64,000 nucleotides of DNA from assembly GCF_000471905.2 (NCBI RefSeq), contig NW_006498608.1, positions 2,663,491 through 2,727,490 on the forward strand. Direction: 5' to 3'. The number at the start of each line of letters is the position of its first letter. Positions within the stretch are counted from its first letter, which is position 1. Source of the stretch: Amborella trichopoda (Eukaryota; Streptophyta; Magnoliopsida; Amborellales; Amborellaceae). Under the pieces are notes generated by a model. It was not told where the DNA came from, did no database searches, and worked only from the letters and a program-made list of their open reading frames with translations. Below are positions 23,434 to 36,140 of the stretch, one piece after another. The position numbers and the translations under genes are program-made.

Positions 23434-26425
23434 GGGCCTGTTTGATAATTGGAAGCAAGTTCATGAACTGTAAATTGGAAGTTCCTCTTTGCTGAGAAGA
23501 AAGAAGTTGTTGTAAGAAGCTCTGGGTCTTTGTGTTTGATAATCTGCTGGAATGTTAAAGAAGTTCTGGGTTTCTGTGTTTGATAACCCCCTGGAATGTT
23601 AAGTAAGTTCTAAGTACCTGTGTTCGATAACATGCTGAAAGACTAAGAAGTTATGGGTATCTGTGTTGGATTAGCTGCAGAAGTAATAGGCAAGATGTAA
23701 AATGTTAAAATTGAGACCTAGATATTAATTATTTTTTTTATTAATTTTTTGAATTTTATTTTTTGGGATAAAATATAAATTGAAAGTAAAGTAATATTGC
23801 ATGATAAACTTCATTGCACCTCAAAATTGAAGCAGGCTCTAGACAATGTCAAGCACGACCTCAATTCAATATTGTGTTCCAAATCACTAGTTTCCTAATC
23901 CATTAGGAGCACAAACATTGCAACTGGGACTAGTCATAGATGACGCATTTGATGAGTATAATATACCAGAAAACATAGCTTTATCACAATCTTTACAGAA
24001 CAAACATAAGCGAGGTCCAGGCCTTTTACTTGTCACACATTTGGTATGTTACTATAGATTGGTTAGATTGACCACAACTTATGGGATATAACCATCACCT
24101 ATGGGTTAAAATGACATGTATCTACATTCGAAATTCGCAAGTGTCATAGAACTACGAAGGGAGATACCTGATTCACAGAAACCAAAAGGCACTTCTTTAA
24201 AACTTGTTCCAAACACTAAAACACACCTTCTGCCACCCTATCACTGATTGCACTCCTATGTTTCTATTTGGGTCACCTTTAGAAGATGACTGCAACAAAT
24301 GGCGGCATCGAGGAGAAGCAGTAAGGGAAATAGGACATAGCTGAAAATGGAAAACTAGCACATCATTAAAGCTCAAAAATAAGCATTACAACAAAAAAAA
24401 AGTTGGATAAAGAATAGTCAATAAAAATGTAACCAGAAATATCCGTCTACTTAATAGACAAACTTTTTTGCATTTACAATATATATAGAGCGAAACAGGT
24501 CCCACCGCAAGATACATGATCCAAGAAAGCCAGTGAACAATATAAGCTACAAGGATTCTCATAGCGTAAGCAAAATACATAAACTAGCATTCGAGATACA
24601 ATATGTCAATTAATCAACACACATTCCAGTACCCTCATGAATGATAGTCATACATTTATGGGCAAGACCTGCTTTTCTTTAAAAATTTAACTTTAGAAAT
24701 ATATGATATGTTTAAGGGTTTTAGCACAAGGCGTAAACTAGTCTTCTCCATGTGAATCCCCAGAAGCAATGAAATACACCAGTATTGTGAATCTTAGTAT
24801 TGTATTTCAACAAATTCCAACTTTCACACCCCAACCAAAATTGGAAAAGCATACAATGACCAAGACAGCCCTAAAATCAGAGAATCACTTTTTTTATCAA
24901 AACTAGTCAGATAATTACCACGTACCAATTCCATATTTTCTCTAGTTGTGCAGAAAATCCCAAAAAAAAAACCACATTCGGTAAATTTTTAAACAAAATA
25001 TTTTTGCAGCAGAAGAATTGGATCCCTTTTCCTCTTTTTTTTAAAAAAACTGATGGGGTGCAGGATGGTTTAAGCATCAGCAGTCTTTTCAAAATTGGAA
25101 ATGCTAAGGTAAATTTATCAATTTTCAATTCCCACATGATGCCAGAAACATGATATGAATGTCGTATCATTCCAGACCAAAGTTTGATTCAGGCAAAATT
25201 TTCATATTCCACCCTGGAGTACAAATTGTTTCACCATCGGACAGAAAACACTAACAATTTTTTTTTTAAAAAAATAGAGATCCAAATGACAATACTTAAA
25301 TAGTGAAAAACAAGCAATAGAAGCAGATACAAATTATGTAAAACTAATGAGCATGTAATCCAGGCCAAAACCCAAACAATTTGCTCCAGAAATCTTCGAG
25401 ACACAAATGAAATGCAGACGAGAACTAGGTGACCTTCCGATAAAATAAGCATTTCCACTACAAATGCCACAAACAAATAACCAGTATCACAGACTTGTTA
25501 TGAGCAGTGGGTATTTCATAATTCAGACAAAATTTCTAATTATTTGTGCCAAGTTCCTGCTTACAAAATGGGAAAAAAAAATGGAATCTGGATGCAAACA
25601 CTAATGATTTGCCTCAAGTTTTTACATGATCAAATGGATTATCCCACTTATCGGGGCACAAAGACAAAATATTCAATTCAGTCACAAAACCTACCAAACA
25701 GCCTCAAAATTCTCTCAGGGTCATATCGAAATATTATACTGGCCAAACACAGTTACAGAAACATTCAGTTAAGCATAAATCCTAACAATTTGCCTTCATT
25801 TCTCACATATTCTTGCAGAACTGATCTATCCATCGACGACAGAAGTGCTAAGATTCAGTAAACATACTCAAAGCATGACTGCAAATCATCAGGAGGAGCA
25901 TTCCGGACATAATCAATCAGCGAAAAAAGCGGAGCTCCATTAGTGTGAGGTTTCTGAAGAAATCCTAGGGTTTCAGTGCACAGTGGCTTGAGTTGAGTTG
26001 AGCAAATACTTCGCTTTGGATGAAGGAGCTCGAGCCCTGATTAGGCTCTTCTGCAAAATCATCCATGGCTTCAAAATTAGGGCACAGAAAAATGGAAGAA
26101 GCCCTTTGAGTTGGGATTTTGTCGGAGTTTGAAGAGATAGAGAAGGTCGGGGATGAGAGAGAACGTAGGAGAGAGAGGCATGAGAGGGTACCTGTGCACG
26201 AGCAGAGGAGAGCAGCGAGCGGGAAAATGAGGCCTTTTCAACGGGTTTTCACGGAGGCAAATCTTTCCTTTTTCAAGTTCCGTGGTTTTTCACGGAATTT
26301 TTTTTTTTAATAAATAAAAATGCTTTTTTTTTATTAAACACAAAAGAGGTAACATTTTTTTTTTTTGAATAAAGGTGCTTGTTTTTAGCAAGTTCTGAAA
26401 AGTAAGTCCTCTTATTAAACACGCC
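23434..26425. mobile_element. Harbinger-like TIR element of about 3 kb carrying a gene fragment
   Basis: The left end TTA|GGGCCTGTTTGATAATTGG and the right end, read inverted, GGCGTGTTTAATAAGAGG are imperfect inverted repeats, with TTA on both sides (23,431-23,433 and 26,426-26,428). PIF/Harbinger elements make TTA/TAA target duplications and have similar termini. No transposase is recognised. Near the right end it carries a first-exon fragment on the minus strand (separate entry). The 3-bp duplication is weak evidence, so the pairing of these two ends is not certain. Confidence 0.5.
25855..26066 (-). pseudogene. TTI1-like first-exon fragment (TELO2-interacting protein 1)
   Basis: The minus-strand ATG at 26,066 opens a frame MDDFAEEPNQGSSSFIQ, then SEVFAQL. 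An extra CTCAA unit then shifts the frame, and the neighbouring frame continues with ETLGFLQKPHTNGAPLFSLI and APPDDLQSCFEYV. The pattern SEVFAQL... followed by a run ending in a PP-D-LQ-FEY phrase resembles the N-terminus of plant TTI1, an ARM-repeat partner of TELO2 in the TTT complex that stabilises PIKK kinases. A GTATGT donor-like site falls within the FEYV codons; no later exon is seen. It is probably a captured or left-over first exon and is not functional. Identification is by recall, not by search. Confidence 0.5.
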
Positions 26426-26812
26426 TTAAAACAGTATTAAATTCATAGAATTCGGCATAAATTATGTGATTAAATACTTCTATAAGTTCAACTACATATA
26501 AACTTTTTCCAATAATCAAGGTGTACATTTTGAAGATGCATTACAATATTCTGAAAATGTTTTTCTATTTTCAATTATGAAATTTAAAACTTGAAAATGG
26601 TGGTGATATGTTTATACTCTCAATCACAAAATATAGAACTTTAAACGTAGTGTGGATTGAGTATATCTGCAACTCCTTGAAAAATGGATGGTACCTAAAC
26701 TACTGTTTATACTTAAAGATCCTTTTTTCATCCATACATATTCTCAAGGTTGAGATGACCGGAGCATTTTATTTTTATGTTTATTTTTTTTCTCTCCTTT
26801 TTTATCTAAAAC

Positions 26813-27230
26813 TAGAAAAATTTATATAAGGTTGCAACCTTAAACTATAGAATTAAGGTGCACTTCTAAAACCCATTGAAAAAGAATATGGATAGGAAAA
26901 AGAATAAGATTTCGAGTCCGGAATATAGTGCATCTTGCAACATATTATCTGAACCGTCTATTTTCAGGATTTTCATGTGTTTATATATATTTGAACTATT
27001 TTTAGAGTTCAAAATTTGATAATTAGATATAAAAATAGATTTTCATGCTATCTTAAAAAAATTTTACACCAAAATTATAAAATTTTGAGTTTTTTTTTTA
27101 TAAGCCAATGGGAGTTAAATCTGAGATCTCATTGAAGGCATCAGCGCTACTACCACTAAGTGCCCAGCCTAATCTCAAATGATAAAATTTGGAGGTGGTG
27201 TCTTATTTTGATTGTTTAAAGTTGTATCGT
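26813..27230 (+). mobile_element. Degenerate Mutator-like MITE, with nested SINE
   Basis: It starts GAAAAATTTATATAAGG and follows the family order (GTGCATCTTGCAAC, TTTTCAGGATTTTCATG, AAAAATAGATTTTCATG), ending near TTTGATTGTTTAAAG. Terminal repeats are eroded. The interior is interrupted at about 27,086-27,180. Confidence 0.6.
27086..27180 (-). mobile_element. tRNA-derived SINE-like fragment
   Basis: On the minus strand GGGCACTTAGTGGTAG resembles a pol III box A. About 30 bp later AGATTTAACTCCC resembles box B, and an A-rich tail follows at the left. It interrupts the surrounding MITE. Confidence 0.5.
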
Positions 27231-28921
27231 TTTATTTAAAAAGATTTTAAAACTTTGAATGGTGTAACAGCCAAATAAAAAAATAAAAATTAGCACCTCT
27301 GTCAAAATCTTATTTTTTTCTGGCACATGTAAATACATATATATTTTTATTGTATTTTTTCATATATATTTTTATTGTATTTTTGAGGTTAGTGACCAAC
27401 TCGAAGATTACACGCTCATGATTGGGGTCTAAGAATATTCCGAGATAGGATTTTACTTGAAAACATGTATACCCAATGTCATTGCAGTCTTTTAACATAT
27501 CACAAATCCAACTTGCCTCGATTTTATTTTCCATAAATGTAGGTTTCACTCATAGATGGTTAGAAGAATGCTAAAAAGTACAGCAATTTGAGGTCCAGAT
27601 TGGAACTTTCTCTCTCTCTCTCCGACAGTTCTGCCACAGGTATAATGGAGCTGGGTATCCAAAGGTCTTGAAGTTTCTGTTTAGATTCCACCTAATTTTT
27701 TTTGGTAGTGCGTTAAAACTGAAAAAATATATGGGAACCTATAGCCGGGTATAGCCCTTAGTACATAATGACCGACCAAAATTGTGTTGCCAATTCCGAT
27801 TAGTTAAAAAAAATTGTGTAGCCAACTCTGATTAGTTAAAAAAAACTTTGACGATGACAAAGATAGCCCGGTGGTAAGAATCAAACTTGAGATGCAAGGT
27901 AAGGTTATTTGATGTGAACTACCAACCATTTAAACCCAAGCTCGATTTGGTAATTGCAGGAACTGAGAATCAGATCCCAAAGCTAACTTACCCCAAAACG
28001 AACAAAACGCAAAACATAAAATCAAGTATCACAATGAAAGGAAAGTTTTTTAATGGAAGAAGGTGAATATTTTATTTTTTAGAAGTGCAATGATTTTTAT
28101 ACTTCTAAAATATTATATACTATGTGTTCGCTCCCACAGGTAAAGGTGGAATATTTTGAAGACTAGTGACTATCGTCGAAAATATAATAATAATAATAAT
28201 ACTAAATCCCACACTTACGTATCTGAGAAAAAATGTTCCAAAAATAATTGGATACCATCCAATTTTTTAATGTGGAATAACCCAAAATTTTTATGAAAAA
28301 ATAATGTGATTTTCTCTCCAGTAGTTCTTTTGAGAGAGAGACAGACGACAAGAAGTGAATGTACACAACAGATGCAAACAGGTATACATCTTAAAGTAAA
28401 ATTTCATCATAAATTCACCATCTGGGATTCTCAATTCTGATAACAATAGAAGAGAGAAATTTTGGAGAGGGAAGATGGCTTTACCATCTCGTACGACAAG
28501 TGATCCCTCTCTTCCAACACACATATTCACGTCTTTCTTTCTACATTTTACTATAAGCACGGCTATGCATCGCAGTCCAAAGAAAATTAGCAGTCATCAG
28601 TCACAACTGCACCATGTTCTCTAACACTTGCCTAAACCTACCTAAATTAGCCTCTATGAGGGTAAATACCACCCATGTGCCCTCCATCAAAACATTTGTT
28701 ATGAACAGATGACTACGCATTATGATTTTTTGATCGCACTGAGCTAGAGTACAGGATTTGTGATGAGAATTCATTAACAAATTCAAATTGGGCACCGGGA
28801 TGTCTGCCTCCTTTTTAACACAATGGGAGGTAATTACCATTGAAAAATTTGTTAGCATCATCTGTCTTATCGTTCAATCCATAGACATGTTTGGGGGATC
28901 TTTGGCTCGGCGGATAGCTTA
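27231..28921. other. Downstream flank of the transporter gene, nothing recognised
   Basis: AT-rich sequence with an AAT microsatellite near 28,185. Short minus-strand frames (about 28,291-28,861) lie directly after the transporter stop codon and are more likely 3' UTR than genes. Confidence 0.4.
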
Positions 28922-29591
28922 TCAATAGTTTCTGGCAATCTCTGATACAGAGGAGTAAGTGCCAAGGGCTGCACTAGCCACACCCACTCCTATTATTGTG
29001 AAGCACAACACAACCTGCATATTCACCAAAAATAAATTAGAATTTCCAAAAAAAAATTTGTTAAGGCTATAAATTTCCTTACTTTGCTATGTTTTTACAA
29101 GATTTTCTATGATTTTTTTTCCAAATTTTCTTTTGGCAAATGTAAATCAGAATAAGGTAATGGAATTTTGAAACAGTACTCAAGAATGAAAATAAGTTCC
29201 TTTCCAGAAAATGTAATTTCCCTTCCACCAAATCAATTTCCCCCCTTTTTCTCCCAGTGCTCTCTGAGATTTTTTGCTTGGCCTTGTCTACCTAGCTTAT
29301 AGGTTATTGCATGAGCAGCATGTGTGTGTGATCTCACCTGCAAAAATGTAGCTTTCTTCTCCACTATCCTTAGGAAACATAGAGTTGGCATTATCACAGC
29401 CTACAAACAAAATTCCATTCATTATTGCGGTCAGGGTGAGTTCGGAGAAAAAGAAATTAGTAGTCAACCAGAAATGTATGTTTCAAAGGATTTAACAACC
29501 GGTTCTTGTGATATGTATAAATTAACAGTTTTTTTTCCTATGATATTGATGTGCAAGTTCCTGAAGGAAAAATCTCTCTCTCTCTCTCTCC

Positions 29592-29629
<38 letters not shown>

Positions 29630-29863
29630 GTCGTCTCGTACGTTACGTACGTACGTACCGTTACCGTACCGTCCGTACTTACGTTACGTTACGTTACGTT
29701 ACGTACGTTANNNNNNNNNNNNNNNNNNNNTAAAGTTAAACCGTTAACCGTTTACGTTGTAGTATAGTTAGTTAAATTAAACTTAAGTTTTTTACCGTTT
29801 TTACTTAGTAGTATTAGTAGTAGTGTCAGTACCGTAGGAAAAGTAACTCTCTCTCTCTCTCTC

Positions 29864-29897
<34 letters not shown>

Positions 29898-32800
29898 GCT
29901 GTTTGAATAGTGGCCTCCAACTCTCTCATGCTGTTTGAATAGTGGCCTCCAAAAGAATTTAAACAAAATCTTACCACAAGTATACTAAGGAGAGAGCCAA
30001 TCAATGCCATCACAAGACCTGTCACGCAGAACGAATAACCAAAGCTTAGGCAGACAGTTTGATGTTGGTAATCAAGAGAATCTTAAAGTTTTCAAAGGCT
30101 TTTCTAAAAAAATAAATCAGTTCACCTTACAATGGGTCTATGATGTCCTTAACATCCACAGAATTTCTGCCAGAAATGATCAGATTTAATTGTTCTGATT
30201 ACGTGTAAGGTATTCTGAGACTTCCATGCTAATATGAAAACATTTGCCTATCATAATGATCAAGTCCGAGTACATCTAAACATATAAGTTGATCCAAATG
30301 AATTGGAACACTTTAATCCGTTACAACACTCTGAAGAAAAACTAAAGGCAGCAAAATTACAAAACTTCCCCCAGTATCACTCACATGTGCCCCGTCAGGG
30401 TATGCACATACACATGCATGCACGTGCGCACACCGATTAATATTCTATAGCACCTATTTATATCTTTGGTTGGATATAATGCTCCCAGGAGTCAAATATT
30501 AACAGCGGATGGTTGAGGAAGCTGTTCACATCAAACCAAGATATCAAACAGTGCTATAGTACAGAAATGCATCTCACTGGCACCCAAATAGGGAGGGGCA
30601 GGTGAGAGATAGAGAGAGAGAGACACGGAGGGAGGGAGAGAGAGCATCCAAACTCCAGAACAAGGTTCTCCTTGCACTTTCCCTAAGCCCATTTCCATTT
30701 TTTAGCAAATTTCCATCAGTAATGCAATGTTTGAATTTTGGAAGATGTGGTTTTGTAAATATCATCTTCCAAGCACAGCAGCACTTCCCTGTTTGAACGG
30801 GAAGTGCTGTGCCAAAAGTAAATACCACAATATCCACTTATGGTATTCTTAATATTGAAAAGTGAATACCGCAGGTTCCATGGTGGATAATAGAACCTAC
30901 GGTATCCACTTTCCTGGAAGATGCAGTTTCCAACAACCACATCTTCCAAAATTCAAACACGCCCTAACAAACTTGCATACCTTTCCCTTGGAACAGAAAC
31001 AAAATGCCAACAGTCCCAGATTAATGATCTCCTGGGCCAATAGACAACTCCAAATGACCCATCATGACTGACATCAACCAAACAAGCCCAATGGGCCAAA
31101 CTACTCAAGAATAAGTGCCCATTCCCACAACTCGGGGAACTCTTTTCAAACCCATCTAATGATTTTCAGAGGATACTCCTTCCCACCATTTGCATTGTCC
31201 GAGCATAAGTTCCTCTCAGATACCATCAGGTTTCTTATTAGTTAAATCCTTTTATCATGCTCTACAGGTTCTAAGGAGAGGTTTCAGTTGCTCAGACATT
31301 AAAAGACATTGTAGTGAATCCTTAATTCGCTGAGAAAGGATTTCTTGAACGCAGAAAAGTGGGTTAGTAAGGTTTTCAACATACCCCATGGAAACAACAT
31401 ACATGAGATAGGGAAGTGTCAACGAGTATGCATGGTAAGTTTCATCATGCATATATACTTAAGTCATATATAAGTACTAATATCAAAGGCCTCTTCCCTA
31501 GAAAGAGGTAAAGCTTGTAGTAAGCCATATTGCTTCTCAAGTCGAGATTCGATGCTCCAAATCGGAGCAGCTAACGCTAGAAGTTTTTAATAATAAAAAA
31601 GCCTTCTTATTCAAGTACATATGCAAGGAGGAAACCTCTAAATACTCAATTCAAAAAATACCCCATTTATTTTTATAATTTCAAAAACACTCCATTTTCG
31701 ACAGTTTTTTCATAAGGTTTTCTTAAAGTGAGGTATTTTATAACACCTCTTATATCTCTCTTCTATCTCCTGCACCAACTCGTTCCTCAGACATGTTGGA
31801 AGCCATCAAGATGAGCTACCAATAGATCACAAAGATCAGTGGTTCCATTTTTCATAGAGATACTACAATCATTAGAGAACCAGCACAAATTTTAAAATAG
31901 TGGTCATACTTGCTCCAGGAAAATCTGTAAATGCAAGGGAGTTAGAGTTTCAAAATCATAAACAGAGTACGATGAACTAACTTGTATAGATGCAGCAGAA
32001 GGAAGCTATAATTTGCACTTTCATCATCAAATTTTGAGAAAAAGACGTACAAAATCAGGCCAAGAAATTAAATGCAACATGCCCAAAACAAAACACAAAC
32101 AAGAAAGTAATAATAATAAAGAAACACTATGGTAAAATCAACAAAGTATAAGAAGCATAATTTCTGGGCTTCCCATGATTAATTATCAAAAGCAAAAAGA
32201 TCCATTTCCAAACCGTGTGCAGCTTACTTACTATAAAAGGGTAGAAGAAAAGCGACGCATACAGTCGAAACAACAAGTCCTGTCCGTATAAGAATGGAGT
32301 ACAAGAACTCATTGGAAGTCCCTACTGGCAACAACTCCTCCAAACCTCTTGCTAAGGGATTGATTAGCAGCGCATATTTGTTTAATGTCAAGGAAACATA
32401 ACACTTTGATAAAACTAAACTGGGCACAATGAAGTAATTTTGTTGTCAATCAAAACAATAGTATTAACTTGATAGAGCTGAATTAGTCTCCAAACATCAT
32501 CATAGAAATGGTTAGTTGTTCAATATTCAGAAAAGACCAAAATGCTAAAATGCTTCGAGGATATTTGGTGAGAGGATTGATCACCTGAAAGACAATAACA
32601 TAAGAAAGTCAAGCAATGGAACATATTCATAAACTAATCCAAGAGATAGTAACCATTTCAGGAAGCTAGATCAAAATAAGTAATATCAAACAATGAGAGG
32701 ACAAAACAAGAGAAAAGATGCAAAAGAGAAGAAACCTACAGTTGTCCATAATGCTACTTGTGAAGCAATGTCATTCTTCGGTAAGTTCAGGGTTATTTGA

Positions 32801-35708
32801 GATTCTGTACCCTGACCATACATAAGGAACCCCATGGTCGCAACTCCCCCATATATTGCAGTACACAAAGCAAAGCTACAAAGCAGTAGACATTGCAAAG
32901 TTTTAGAAAAAAGAAAAGCAACATAACTTGCCATCATGATCATCCACATAATCCTAGTGCCGAATTCCCTAAAGTAACAGTGTCAAACATACCAAACAAG
33001 TAATGCTTTCTTGAATTTGGTTTTATCAGCCATTGACTGGTATATGTTTGGAAAGACTGCATGACCCGAATAGCAAAATCCATAAACCCCAATTGCTAAT
33101 GGGAGTTTAGTCCAGTTTAGAAGAGGACCAGAATGATGGAACCCTACCCCGCCCACAGTACCCTCAACAAGCACTGAGATAAAAATCATGAATGTTGCAA
33201 GAACGCCACCAGCTGTGTATAAGTTCAACAAAACACATGTTTTTATAATCAGTCACAACACAATGCAATATGTAAGAAACTAAAGCAACAGAAACAAATA
33301 GAAAATGATTGTTTCCCTCACCAGAAAGATAGGATATAAGTCGGAGATCTCTTAGCCAAACAGTAGGTAGAACTATTAGGCCAGTTAAAATTCCAAAGAA
33401 GTGCATGGTGTCAATATGAAATCCAAGACAGTCGATAGAAGCTCCAGGGAATATCCTAGACAGATTATCACCTTCCAATATAATAAATTCCACACTATAT
33501 GACTGCATGAATGGATTAGGAATTAATGACATGATATTATACTCCACATATCAATGGCACATTTACAACAAATAACCAAAGTCCACTAAATGGTAAATTT
33601 CGACTCCGAAGTGTTTGCACCACTTACATATAGCTCCAAGTACAAAATAATCTGCAAAATAAACCAACGAACATCAAACATTAGAAACCACAGGAGATTT
33701 AGCTGATTCACTTGCATACATAGGTATTAGCTGCTAAATCCATTGAAAAGGGAAGTTCAATTAACAATAAAGCCTCAAAATGTAGACAGCTACAAATGAA
33801 ACCAGAATTTAAAAAAAAAAAACCCAAAAAACAAAGAGAGCAATGTATCCTATTTGTGTACGATTTTTAATTGAAGATATAGTTTACAATGAAATCAGAA
33901 CAAAGAACTTTTCAGGCATTAAGCAGAAACATGGAAGCTTCAATGGGGGAGGATGTCATGCTTTACTTATGAAGCCAAAAAGTGATACCACAGGCAAATC
34001 AAATGAAGAGAAGTTCATAAAACATCATTGACAACCAGACCCATAAACAGCAATCCTTTTTTATTGAACTGGACACAGATCCAACATATGCAGAAAAGTA
34101 AAGCGATCTTAATGCCAAGGAAAATCTTACACACCGAGATAAACAAGCGCCCGTATCGCCCATATGCCGCTTCTCCAATGTCTGGGTAGCTCAAAATGCC
34201 ATCTTTGCTTTCAAAACAGTATCGCATGAGAATGCCAGTATAACAGCAGATAGACGCAAAGAGAACCAGTAACCCCAAACTCACCCAACCTGCCTCCTTG
34301 ATGGTATATGGAGTAGAAAGAAGGCCAACACCAGCTAATATATTTACTCCTGTGTGAACATATCTCAGTAGGTACAAGAAAAAGAAAAACTTGTACAGAG
34401 ACTCTCGTCCTTATAAGAACAACAAAGACCAGAGACCATGTGGTTAATGTGAGAAAACTGACAAAGACAGCCACAAAACTACCAGAGACATGCATCTATC
34501 CAGATCCAAAAGCAATGCATATCAGAAAAAATAAAAAATAAAGCAGAGATTATGGGATACGAGATAACTATGAATATCATAATTAAATCTCATTTATATA
34601 CTAGTTACCATTGAAAACTGTTTGAGTGAAGCTGCATCCATGACTTATATATACTTCTCCAGTGTGATGTCTCGATAGAGGAGTCACCCCTTCATGCTGA
34701 TATTCTGATGTAATCAACAAATTTTTATCTGATTCTTGCTTCTCACCAAGTTTTCCAGAGAGAAATGGCACATTTGAGTCCCAGCCCGGAATGCTCAAAC
34801 CGCTCTTATAGGAACTTGAATATCTTCCACTAGGTATTCGCTGGAGAGACCCAAAAATTGGGGACGCAGCGATAGTATAAGAATCAGTAGCTACCCTGTG
34901 AGCGACAAAGAACACTAATGAGAATAGAGACTTATATCAAGACAAAAGAATCGACTGTAATAAAAAGGGAGAGAGTTATGTATAGCAAAGAAAAACTATA
35001 ATAAATGGGGGGGAAGACAGTTCTTCAGAACAAAAAAAAAGAATGTGACATGACTTCAACCAGATTACACAAGACTAAATTATATTCATTTATTGCCAAT
35101 TTTCTTCTCAGATACCAACAATAAGGAAAAAGTGCATGATGAACAATGAATTCTACGATTAAACCAAATCCCTACACTTAATCAATATTGTGATTTGACA
35201 ATAAACACCAAGCTCTATAAATCTAATCCACTACTCAAACCTCGATATTTGACATGGTTCTCTTCACTCTGTTATCTTAACCAATTATGTAACCATTAAA
35301 CTCTTCATCTCTCAAAAATTAGTCATCTGAACTCCTAAAATTGAAAAAAAAAAAGAAGAAGATAATCTATGGAAAAGCCCACGCTAAAAAGAATTCAATT
35401 TCCAAGTCCTATACTTATGTGTTTCCTTCTTAACTTCATAAAAGAAGACAAAATAGTAAACTGGAGCAATAAATCGATTTCCTTTGCCATAGAGGCCAAT
35501 CCAAAACCCTGGAAATCAAACCAAACAAAAATTCAAAACTAGACCTGTAACTCTGAGGCCACTGAGTCGACAAGAACTTAGACGAATGCCGCTCATCATT
35601 CCACTCATTCTCCTCATCATCACTCTCTCTCCTCTCTTCTGCAACTCCATCGCAGCTCCTATCTTCATCCCCATTTTCCAGAAAATACTCATGATCCTTC
35701 TCCTCCAT
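28922..35708 (-). CDS. AVT1: AVT1-type vacuolar amino-acid transporter, 12 coding exons
   Basis: Predicted 530 aa. Exons (high to low): 35,708-35,545; 34,895-34,609; 34,349-34,135; 33,651-33,628; 33,502-33,322; 33,212-32,993; 32,875-32,740; 32,584-32,565; 32,377-32,232; 30,018-29,975; 29,400-29,338; 29,014-28,922. All phases agree. The acidic N-terminus ([18 protein letters not shown]) precedes the AAAP/Aa_trans domain from about residue 150 ([19 protein letters not shown]), with [51 protein letters not shown] and a final hydrophobic segment ending SEIARNY. The family moves neutral amino acids across the tonoplast. Exons 4 (24 nt) and 8 (20 nt) are microexons, and intron 8 looks U12-type. Intron 10 contains an assembly gap. 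The subfamily member is not resolved. Confidence 0.92.
29573..29888. repeat. Microsatellites around a 20-N assembly gap
   Basis: A CT run (about 29,573-29,628) is followed by irregular TACG/ACGTT repeats to 29,710, then 20 Ns at 29,711-29,730. A low-complexity TTA/GTA-rich stretch and a second CT run to about 29,895 follow. All lie within intron 10 of the transporter. Confidence 0.95.
29889..29952. repeat. Exact 32-bp tandem duplication next to the gap
   Basis: The phrase CATGCTGTTTGAATAGTGGC with its flanks occurs twice, 32 bp apart. It begins 22 bp downstream (minus sense) of exon 10 and may be a gap-filling artefact. Confidence 0.85.
30723..30964. mobile_element. Tourist/Harbinger-type MITE in transporter intron 9
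   Basis: The ends share a perfect 20-plus-bp inverted repeat containing GTTTGAATTTTGGAAGATG. The flanks are TAA on both sides (30,720-30,722 and 30,965-30,967). The right outer end reads GGGCGTGTTTG when inverted. The interior contains further nested hairpins (GGAAGTGCTGTG). There is no coding capacity. Confidence 0.85.
32378..32564 (-). other. Probable U12-type intron (AT-AA ends) in the transporter gene
   Basis: The minus strand after VINPLT plus AA begins ATATCCTCG, near the U12 5' site consensus ATATCCTTT. Close to the 3' end is TTCCTTGAC, matching the U12 branch consensus TTCCTTRAC. The reading frame is kept only if the intron ends ...AAACAA before ATATGCG (AT-AA), or equivalently if both ends are shifted two bases (AA-AC). 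Confidence 0.75.
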
Positions 35709-36140
35709 CTTCTCTCTGATCACAAAACAAACCCAAGAAAACCCCAACACAGTAACCCTGAACCACAAACACTAACCTCAGAATACTTCCAAACGAGATT
35801 TTCAGATATGGGTCTCGGAACCCTAATCCTATAATGAATCAAGCCACAAAGTTTGGGGTTTTGCAGACAAAGAGACAGTTGAGAGATCACTATTAGGGTT
35901 GATGACAATGAAGCCAACAATTTCAGGAAGAGGTTGCCCATTTTTATTGATAGCAATTTCGTGTCTGAGAGATTTTCTTGGAAGCGAACATGCAACATTT
36001 AGACAACTGTGTCCCGAACCCTCAGGAAGAGGCCATAATCAGAGGACATAATCAGAGAGAGAAATAGAGAGAGTATATACGTACGCGTTAGAGAGAGAAA
36101 GAGAACCTGACAGAAACAGAGAGAATACGTACGTACTTTT
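35709..36140 (-). promoter_or_regulatory. Probable promoter and 5' leader of the transporter gene
   Basis: Upstream of the ATG on the minus strand are AACCCTAA-type telo-box motifs (about 35,820 and 35,895) and a GA/CT-rich stretch at about 36,055-36,130. The latter contains TACGTACG motifs. The transcription start cannot be placed. Confidence 0.4.

Noticed and set aside
25855..26066. A functional TTI1 gene
   Set aside because: The frame is broken by a 5-bp duplication and no downstream exons are visible on the minus strand.
27850..27960. A second tRNA-derived SINE
   Set aside because: AGCCCGGTGGTAAG resembles a pol III box A, but no convincing box B or tail follows at the right spacing.
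28291..28861. Minus-strand frames just after the transporter stop
   Set aside because: They match no known family and are better explained as 3' UTR or flank.
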